A stretch of 32,184 bases of DNA from Candidatus Omnitrophota bacterium (lineage in GTDB: Bacteria > Omnitrophota > Gorgyraeia > Aquiviventales > Aquiviventaceae): positions 1-32,184 of the forward strand of contig JAGVGS010000213.1 of NCBI GenBank assembly GCA_020057015.1. Direction: 5' to 3'. Position 1 is the first letter of the stretch; each line of letters starts with the position of its first letter. Below are positions 21,342 to 27,719 of this stretch, one piece after another. The notes beneath the pieces were generated by a model that saw nothing but the letters and a program-made list of their open reading frames with translations, did not search any database and was not told where the DNA came from. The position numbers and the translations under genes were made by a program.

Positions 21342-22550
21342 ATGCCTATACCGGATAAACTCAGCAGTCTGGCAAGTCAAACGAATTCGAAAACAGCGAA
21401 GCGTTTTGGGGCGATGCCGCTGGGGCAGTTGTTGCGCTCCAGGCCGAGATCTCACAAGAAGCGCCCTGCGAGTCAGGATTTTGCAGATATCAGCAAGCTT
21501 CTGATTGGCTCGGGGGACAGCCGTGCCTTTGCCCTCAATGCGATCCTCGTTCTCCTGGTCATCTGCACGCTTTACTTCGGCCGCACGGCCATTCTCCCTA
21601 TGGTTTTGGGGATTTTTCTCAGCTTTTTGCTTCGGCCCATTGTTCGCCAACTCGCCGTGTGGAAGATTCCAGAATCGGTAGGAGCCGGCATCGTCCTGTT
21701 GGTCATGCTCGGCACCCTGAGTTTTGGCGTCTCTCAACTCGCGGAGCCGGCATCCCTGTGGATGCGGAAGGCCCCTGAGAGCCTGCAGGAGATCGAGTGG
21801 AAGCTTCGCAATGTGCTCAGACCTGCCAAGCAAGTCAGTCAGGCGGCTGAACAGGTTGAGCAGATGACGGGCGGCGCGAAGGACAAAGAAGTCCAAACTG
21901 TGGAAATAAAATCTCCTGGCCTGCTGGATATGGTGCTGCTTGGCATGAAGAACATCCTAGGCGGGGTCGTGATTACCTTCGGCGCGCTCTACTTTCTCCT
22001 CGCCTCCGGAGATTTCTTTTTGCGTACGTGGGTCGAAGTCTTGCCAGGCCTCACCGAGAAAAAGCGGGCCGTAACCATTGTGCGTGAGCTCACGAGGACG
22101 ATGTCCAGGTACCTCGGCACCATTACGGTGACTAACATCGTGCTCGGCGTCCTGACCGCCTTCGCGATGTCCCTCTTAGGCATGCCCCATCCGATCCTCT
22201 GGGGCGTGCTGGGAGGCGTTCTGAACTACATCCCCTATTTAGGGGCGCTTGTGGCTGTCATCATCATCGGCCTGGTCGCATTGCTGCACTTTAGCTCGGT
22301 GGGGCATGCGCTCCTTGCCCCCTTAAGCTATTGGGCTCTTACCATCGTGGAAAGTGGGCTCATAAGCCCGATCTTCCTCGGTCGCCAATTAGCCCTCAAT
22401 CCCGTCATGATCTTCTGCTCACTCGTCTTCTGGGGCTGGCTGTGGGGGATTCCTGGGACGTTTCTCGCTGTTCCGAACCTGATGGCCCTGAAGATCATCT
22501 GCGATCACTCGAAACCCTTGGCCTTCATCGGGAAGTTCTTGGGGCGATGA
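21342..22550 (+). CDS. AI-2E family transporter-like membrane protein
   Basis: 402 aa; ILPMVLGIFLSFLLRPIVRQLAVWKIPESVGAGIVLLVMLG...GVLGGVLNYIPYLGALVAVIIIGLVALL...GRQLALNPVMIFCSLVFWGWLWGIPGTFLAVP. Exact start uncertain. Confidence 0.88.
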   Translation: MPIPDKLSSLASQTNSKTAKRFGAMPLGQLLRSRPRSHKKRPASQDFADISKLLIGSGDSRAFALNAILVLLVICTLYFGRTAILPMVLGIFLSFLLRPIVRQLAVWKIPESVGAGIVLLVMLGTLSFGVSQLAEPASLWMRKAPESLQEIEWKLRNVLRPAKQVSQAAEQVEQMTGGAKDKEVQTVEIKSPGLLDMVLLGMKNILGGVVITFGALYFLLASGDFFLRTWVEVLPGLTEKKRAVTIVRELTRTMSRYLGTITVTNIVLGVLTAFAMSLLGMPHPILWGVLGGVLNYIPYLGALVAVIIIGLVALLHFSSVGHALLAPLSYWALTIVESGLISPIFLGRQLALNPVMIFCSLVFWGWLWGIPGTFLAVPNLMALKIICDHSKPLAFIGKFLGR

Positions 22551-22782
22551 GCGGTAGGTTTGAAATCAGAGACGGAAGCGCTCGCCTAAAAACGTAACCA
22601 GGTTGTAATCAGCGGCGTTGATTTCGTGCAAACTCCTGCCACGTCCTGCTAGTGAGGCATCGTCACCAAGTGGTTCAGGCATCAACGAGGAGGGGTTTTT
22701 GGTTTCTGCAAGTCGAGCGACGGGCTCCCGCGGAGCGAGTCGGCGATGGCCGGCTCGCGGAGTGCCGAACCTTCCCCGAATA

Positions 22783-22937
22783 GGTATAGCTAGTGTCATG
22801 GCGCTATACCCGTTACAGCCTATTTTTAACTAATCCACGTAATTAATATACCGTTTAGGGTATAGTATTTATATAGCTATATCCTTAAGGGTATATTTAT
22901 CGTGTTTATATCTTGAATTTATACCTGATATGGTATA
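22783..22937. promoter_or_regulatory. Operator/promoter array upstream of hipB
   Basis: TATACC-N6-GGTATA at 22847-22864 and 22920-22937, an imperfect TATATCC..GGGTATA around 22878-22895, and GGTATAG-N14-CTATACC at 22783-22810; AT-rich. Confidence 0.7.
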
Positions 22938-22948
22938 GTATTTATGAC

Positions 22949-23182
22949 ATGGATACGTTTGGGAAGCAGATCAAGGAATTGCGCAAGCGAGCCGGCCTCA
23001 CGCAGCTGGAATTTTCCAGCCGAGCGGGCGTCGGGTTGCGGTTTATCCGTGACCTTGAACAGGGTAAGCCCAGCGTGCGTCTGGATAAGGTAAACCAGGT
23101 GCTGAAATTCCTGGGGCATCACCTGGAGATCGTGTCAGACCATGAGCGAAGAACAGACTCGAAGAGCGACCGTTCAGTATAA
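22949..23182 (+). CDS. hipB: HipB-like XRE-family antitoxin/regulator
   Basis: MDTFGKQIKELRKRAGLTQLEFSSRAGVGLRFIRDLEQGKPSVRLDKVNQVLKFLGHHLEIV; XRE HTH of the HipB subtype; upstream of hipS/hipT-like genes. Confidence 0.85.
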   Translation: MDTFGKQIKELRKRAGLTQLEFSSRAGVGLRFIRDLEQGKPSVRLDKVNQVLKFLGHHLEIVSDHERRTDSKSDRSV

Positions 23183-23471
23183 CGGGCGGGTCGCAGGCTT
23201 CTTGTCGGAGACGGCAACCGGCTACCGGTTCAGCTACGACAAGGACTACCTCCGCACAGGCCCCGCGATCTCCATCTCGCTGCCTCTTCGCGAGGAACCC
23301 TATGAGTCCAAAGATCTCTTCAGTTTCTTTCGGGGATTGCTGCCCGAAGGGTGGTACCTGTCGATTGTCAGTGCCACCGCCAAGGTTGATGCGCAGGATG
23401 CGTTCGGGATCCTCCTGGCCACGACGGCCGATACGATCGGTGCGGTCACCGTGCATAAGGCAGACGCGTGA
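23142..23471 (+). CDS. hipS: HipS-like protein (stand-alone HipA N-terminal subdomain)
   Basis: 109 aa; VQYNGRVAGFLSETATGYRFSYDKDYL...AISISLPLREEPYESKDLFSFFRGLLPEG corresponds to the HipA N-terminal subdomain; overlaps hipB and hipT. Confidence 0.82.
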   Translation: MSEEQTRRATVQYNGRVAGFLSETATGYRFSYDKDYLRTGPAISISLPLREEPYESKDLFSFFRGLLPEGWYLSIVSATAKVDAQDAFGILLATTADTIGAVTVHKADA

Positions 23472-24349
23472 GTGCGGGGGCCTTGATGGTTGACGCGAAA
23501 ACGCTCAAGGGCCTGTTCCATCTCTCGGTGGCACCCACCCTTTCACTCTCGCTGCCGGACATTTCTCTGCAGGCGCAGGCGATGGTCGGGAAGATGTCCA
23601 TTTCCGGGGTCCAGCCGAAACTGTCGCTACGGCTGGATAAGGCCAAGCGAGAGCTGGTCCCGGTTGCTGCCGGCGGCGAATACATCTTGAAGCCGCAGAT
23701 TCAGGCGTTTCCCCATGTCCCTGAAAATGAGAGCTGCTGCATGGATCTCGCCGCGATGCTGGATATCGACGTACCGCCGCATTGCCTCTTGCCGCTGAAA
23801 GACGGCACGCTGGCCTACGTGGTCAAGCGCTTCGATCGGGACGGAGAGCAGAAGATCCACCAGGAGAATTTTTACCAGATCCTTGAGAAGAAGGATAAAT
23901 ACGCGGGTGCTCTAGAGGAAATCGGCAAGAAGCTCAAGGAAATCTCGGCTGTGCCGGGGCTAGACGTGCAGCTGTTCTTTGAGCGCGTCGTCCTCAACTT
24001 CTTGATCGGCAACGGCGACGGGCATTTTCAGAACTACTCGATTTCGTATACCGACCACGGCGTGCGCCTGGCCCCGGCGTATGATCTCGTGTGCACGAAG
24101 CTGGTGATCCCCACCGAGGAAGATTCCGCCTTAACGCTGCATGGGAAACGAAACCACCTCACGCGGAACGACGTGGATGCGCTGGCAGACTACCTGGAGA
24201 TTCCCTCGCGCGTTCGCTATCAGAAATTCGTCGGCACGCTGACCCGGATGGAGCAGCTGGTCAAGGCCAGCCGCCTGCCCACCGCGTTCTGTGAGCGATT
24301 CCTCGAGATCATCCGGTTGCGGCACGGGCGCCTAAAACTGAGCTCCTGA
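23468..24349 (+). CDS. hipT: HipT-like Ser/Thr kinase toxin (HipA core kinase)
   Basis: 293 aa; Gly-rich loop MSISGVQPKLSLRLDK with SIS motif, catalytic GNGDGHFQNYSI, LAPAYDLV; GTGA overlap with hipS. Confidence 0.85.
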   Translation: MSAGALMVDAKTLKGLFHLSVAPTLSLSLPDISLQAQAMVGKMSISGVQPKLSLRLDKAKRELVPVAAGGEYILKPQIQAFPHVPENESCCMDLAAMLDIDVPPHCLLPLKDGTLAYVVKRFDRDGEQKIHQENFYQILEKKDKYAGALEEIGKKLKEISAVPGLDVQLFFERVVLNFLIGNGDGHFQNYSISYTDHGVRLAPAYDLVCTKLVIPTEEDSALTLHGKRNHLTRNDVDALADYLEIPSRVRYQKFVGTLTRMEQLVKASRLPTAFCERFLEIIRLRHGRLKLSS

Positions 24350-24387
24350 CGCTTTACGCAAGTCCTTGCAATTCCTCGTCTTCCGAA

Positions 24388-24414
24388 TTCGAGCTCCGTC
24401 GCCCCCGCCATTTA
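24388..24414 (+). repeat. Distal att-like direct repeat (partial tRNA-Asp 3' end)
   Basis: TTCGAGCTCCGTCGCCCCCGCCATTTA; 26/27 identical to 10910-10936 and includes the CCA. Confidence 0.85.
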
Positions 24415-24421
24415 TCATCAG

Positions 24422-24459
24422 GCTTCAATATGTGCTCGATCTGCGGGTCATATTGAAGC
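24422..24459. repeat. Inverted repeat / stem-loop beside the distal att
   Basis: GCTTCAATATG-N16-CATATTGAAGC, perfect 11-bp arms, no T-run. Confidence 0.6.
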
Positions 24460-24546
24460 GATAAGTGGGGCAGAGTGCCCTGGCTTAAGATCGCTTAGCA
24501 TTGCATAGACCGTATTTTCTGCCCCCTTTCTCCTTGTGTCCTAGAC

Positions 24547-24610
24547 TGCCGAGAGGTAGCCTGGCGGGGTGTGGTGAACCCTCGCTGTCGAGGCTCTCCA
24601 GCCTACGGCA
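24547..24610 (+). ncRNA. Candidate structured 5' leader (cis-regulatory RNA), class unknown
   Basis: TGCC..GGCA and GTAGCCTGG..CCAGCCTAC closing helices (one C-C mismatch) enclosing GGT-GTGGTGA-ACC and CCTCG-CTGT-CGAGG hairpins; 26 nt before the ATG. Confidence 0.35.
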
Positions 24611-24636
24611 CGTGTGCCTGCGAAGGAGATTATGTC

Positions 24637-27048
24637 ATGAAGAAGCTTCTGTTCTTGGTAGCGTTGCTCGCCTTTGGTTTCCTCGCTCCTTCCTCTGCCC
24701 ATGCTGCACAGCCTGTGGGTTATTGGAATTTTGAGGAGCAGACGGGCTCGCAGGTCATTGGTCGCCCTTTAAGAAATTCCGGAATGTTAACAGGAGCGAG
24801 CCGAGGTGGTGGCAAGGTAGGCATGGGCGTATGGATGAATGGAAGCGGAGGTGTCACCATTTATCCAAGCGAAGACTTTAATTCCTTGCTCGGAGGATTC
24901 ACATTCTCGGCGTGGATCAACCCTAGCAGTAATGTGTCCGGGTACGTGACCATTTTCTCGAAAAGCCCGAACCCTTTAGCTACAAACCCCGCAGATGTTC
25001 ACAATCAACTGCACATTCGCGTGCATAATGATGGCCACCTGCAATTCGTGCTGAACAATCATGTAGATTTCGGGGGCTTCCAAGGCTTTACTCCGGCGGG
25101 TGTTGTTCCTCACGGCTCCTGGTCTTTCGTTACTTGGACCTATGATGAAACCATCCACCGCATTCATGTCAATGGTGTTGAGGTATTCAGCGCCTCATTC
25201 AATCAGCCCTGGACTGGGAACAGCGAACCGCTGGGCATTGGTCAAGGAGTCGAACCCTTTGTCGGATCTATCGATGAGGTTCGTGTGTATAAGGGGGCGC
25301 AAACGCTGGAAGAAATCGTTGCCGATATGAACAACACCACCGTGCAACCCACGGGTGTCTATTTAGACTGGGGCTTTCCGATGGTTACAGCAGCGAGCCC
25401 GCAAGAGGTAAAAATTGAGTTCCAAGTTAGTAATGGGGGACCCGACAATTTAACAGAGTCCATGTTTGAGGACTTTGGCAATATTGGCGGAGGACCATTT
25501 GGCTCTTTCCCTGGTGAGTATTATACCCAGACAGTTGAACCCTGGTATGTTGGGCTGAATATGGCTCCTGGAGAAAGCAAGCAGTTTCATGTCATTTCTT
25601 TAACTGCGACAGGTCAAGGGGCTCCCCCTGGTGAGTATGGTGGGGAGGGATGGATGAGACTTAAGCTTGAATTCGATCTTTTTGATCGATTTGGATCGCA
25701 ATCTTCAAGGTATCCCAGGCCGTTTAGATTCACAATTCTTCCACCTCCCAATCTCTCCGATATACTTACCTTTCCTAACATTTCCGGTCTTCAATTTCAA
25801 GTCATCACGTCAAACATCGCTGCACCGCTCATGGGCAAAATTGGCTCTGGAAGGGATTTAACAGTAGATAGTAATGGAAATATCTATGTGGGTGGAGTTT
25901 ACCGCGGCGCTCCAGGTTACAGTTCGCCAGGCTCGGCAGCGGTGATGAGGATTCTTCAAGATGGGACGAGCCATGTGGTTGCCTACGTTAACCCGCCTGA
26001 GGGATTTCAGAGTCCTGAACCTCCCGAGGGCATGGCTTTTGATCCTGATGGTAACTTAATTGTACAGTTCACACTAAAGTCTGTACCCGACGGGTACATG
26101 ACAGTGCATCCGTTGGTCAGAATCACGGGTCTTTCATCAGCTGTTGTTGAACCCGTTGCGACTCCGACAATTGACCCATCTGGTGGCGTATTCGATTACC
26201 CTGTTGATGCGACAATCGCAACAGCTACGGCGGGTGCAGAAATACGCACGACACTCGATGGAAATATCCCTACAGCGCTGTCAGCGTTGTATACGGGGCC
26301 TATTCAGATATCTCAAAGCGGGGTCTTGAAAGCGAAAGCCTTCAAGTTTGGCAGGTCAGATAGTGCTGTTGCCAGCGCCAGCTTCACGATCCAGGCAGCT
26401 AGCCCGATCATTAGTCCAGCCGGAGGGAGCTTCGTCAGCTCAGTTCAGGTGAGCCTATCATCGAGCACGAGCGGTGCGACGATACGTTACACAACCGATG
26501 GAAGTACCCCAAACTCTGGCTCAACGGTTTACGGAAGCCCGTTTACGCTAACAAGCAGCAAGCCGGTGAAAGCTTATGCCAGCAAGTCTGGGATGACGGA
26601 CAGCGGTGTGGCCAGCGCGGACTTTACTATTACCCAGCCAGCTGGAACAATCACGATCCCTGCGTCAGGAACCTCAACCCGCAGCACCGGCTGGCTCACC
26701 ACCAACAGCACCGAGCTGTGGTATTGGAATGCGAACCAGTGGCTGGAATACTCAGTAGATTTTGGGGCGGGTGGCAGCCGGACAATCAGTGCCACGGCGA
26801 TCAACCATAACAGCGCTGGGCTGGGCCTGCCTGCGGGCTATACCTTCAATCTCACTGTGCTGATCGATGGCGTCAACAAGGGCACCCTCAAGGTCCCGGG
26901 CTCCACCACGCTCTATAAGACCGGCAGCCTCGTCGTGACCGCCCCAGCCGGCGTCCACACCGTGCGATTTACCTGGACCAATGATGTGTGGACCGCGGGG
27001 CTGTATGACTCAAACATCCAGGTCAAAGAGGTGTCCATCGCGCCGTGA
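24637..27048 (+). CDS. Secreted multidomain protein: LamG/concanavalin-like domain, CHB_HEX_C-like repeats, CBM-like C-terminal module
   Basis: ATG 24637 after GAAGGAGA; signal peptide MKKLLFLVALLAFGFLAPSSAHAA; GYWNFEE...AWINPSSNVSGYVTIFSK...IDEVRVYKGAQTLEEI (LamG); PAGGSFVSSVQVSLSSSTSGATIRYTTDGSTP (CHB_HEX_C). Confidence 0.8.
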   Translation: MKKLLFLVALLAFGFLAPSSAHAAQPVGYWNFEEQTGSQVIGRPLRNSGMLTGASRGGGKVGMGVWMNGSGGVTIYPSEDFNSLLGGFTFSAWINPSSNVSGYVTIFSKSPNPLATNPADVHNQLHIRVHNDGHLQFVLNNHVDFGGFQGFTPAGVVPHGSWSFVTWTYDETIHRIHVNGVEVFSASFNQPWTGNSEPLGIGQGVEPFVGSIDEVRVYKGAQTLEEIVADMNNTTVQPTGVYLDWGFPMVTAASPQEVKIEFQVSNGGPDNLTESMFEDFGNIGGGPFGSFPGEYYTQTVEPWYVGLNMAPGESKQFHVISLTATGQGAPPGEYGGEGWMRLKLEFDLFDRFGSQSSRYPRPFRFTILPPPNLSDILTFPNISGLQFQVITSNIAAPLMGKIGSGRDLTVDSNGNIYVGGVYRGAPGYSSPGSAAVMRILQDGTSHVVAYVNPPEGFQSPEPPEGMAFDPDGNLIVQFTLKSVPDGYMTVHPLVRITGLSSAVVEPVATPTIDPSGGVFDYPVDATIATATAGAEIRTTLDGNIPTALSALYTGPIQISQSGVLKAKAFKFGRSDSAVASASFTIQAASPIISPAGGSFVSSVQVSLSSSTSGATIRYTTDGSTPNSGSTVYGSPFTLTSSKPVKAYASKSGMTDSGVASADFTITQPAGTITIPASGTSTRSTGWLTTNSTELWYWNANQWLEYSVDFGAGGSRTISATAINHNSAGLGLPAGYTFNLTVLIDGVNKGTLKVPGSTTLYKTGSLVVTAPAGVHTVRFTWTNDVWTAGLYDSNIQVKEVSIAP

Positions 27049-27719
27049 GCTGCGCAGGAATCCTGAATCCTGGGACACATGCCTTAGGAGAAAGAGCTTT
27101 GCATTGTATACACCTGGATAACAAGCGCGTGTGCCGTCGAAGTTGGCTTCATCTGGCAAGTGGTTTGTTCGTTGTCTGCTTTGGCGGGTGGTTAATTAAC
27201 GACCATCGTGCCAGCGCACCCCAAGGAGCGGACGTCGCGTTCTACCGATATTCCCCATCGATGTCTATGCAAGATGTCAGCCTGACCGGCTATCTCGATC
27301 GGAATGGTGTTTTGGTCAGAGGCTGCACTATCGAGGGAAGGCGCCTGGGCTTGGAGAGTAAGCGCTACGGCGTCTTCAAGATCGCTGCGGAGAAAGTGAT
27401 CGGCATTCATGACGCCAAGGCTACGTTTCTTGAGGCCGATCAGGTGGTTTCGGTTGTTACTGCGAAGAAAGCCGTGACGGAGGCCATTCGCGAGCGGGGA
27501 ATCGCTGGGGCTGTGGCCGGCGGTCTCCAGTTTACTGGCGAGGTGGTGCTCACAACGAAGGATCAGCGCGTTCTCACGTGTGATCGCATGCGCTGGGAGC
27601 CTTCGACCGGCCATCTTGTTGCGGGCAGTTGCATTTACTATTGGGACAATAAGATCGCGCGAATCGAGGCAGTCAACTCAGATCCGGAACTTAAGAATCT
27701 TCGGGAGGGTTCAACGTGA
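27045..27719 (+). CDS. LptC-like (LPS-export periplasmic) membrane-anchored protein
   Basis: N-terminal TM, then beta-rich region TIEGRRLGLESKRYGVFKIAAEKVIGIHDAKATFLEADQ...FTGEVVLTTKDQRVLTCDRMRWEPSTGHLVAGSCIYYWDN; GTGA overlap. Start uncertain. Confidence 0.5.
   Translation: MSCAGILNPGTHALGERALHCIHLDNKRVCRRSWLHLASGLFVVCFGGWLINDHRASAPQGADVAFYRYSPSMSMQDVSLTGYLDRNGVLVRGCTIEGRRLGLESKRYGVFKIAAEKVIGIHDAKATFLEADQVVSVVTAKKAVTEAIRERGIAGAVAGGLQFTGEVVLTTKDQRVLTCDRMRWEPSTGHLVAGSCIYYWDNKIARIEAVNSDPELKNLREGST

Larger units (their letters stand above)
10933..24414. mobile_element. Putative genomic island integrated at the tRNA-Asp 3' end, without recognisable integrase
   Basis: Flanked by the intact tRNA-Asp and a 27-nt copy of its 3' end (26/27) about 13.5 kb away in the same orientation; distal end carries a HipBST-type TA locus. 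Confidence 0.65.

Noticed and set aside
11002-22603. Shared 11-mer AAACGTAACCA near 11003 and 22591
   Set aside because: An 11-nt match is expected by chance many times among all position pairs in a 32-kb window; not treated as an att or repeat.
22566-22833. ORFs between the AI-2E gene and hipB (22566-22799 minus, 22618-22833 plus), considered as an integrase remnant
   Set aside because: Translations show no recombinase catalytic motif and overlap the operator array; treated as noncoding.
24547-24610. Leader considered as a c-di-GMP-I (GEMM) or THF riboswitch
   Set aside because: Conserved core sequences of those classes, as I recall them, are not present; left as an unassigned candidate structure.
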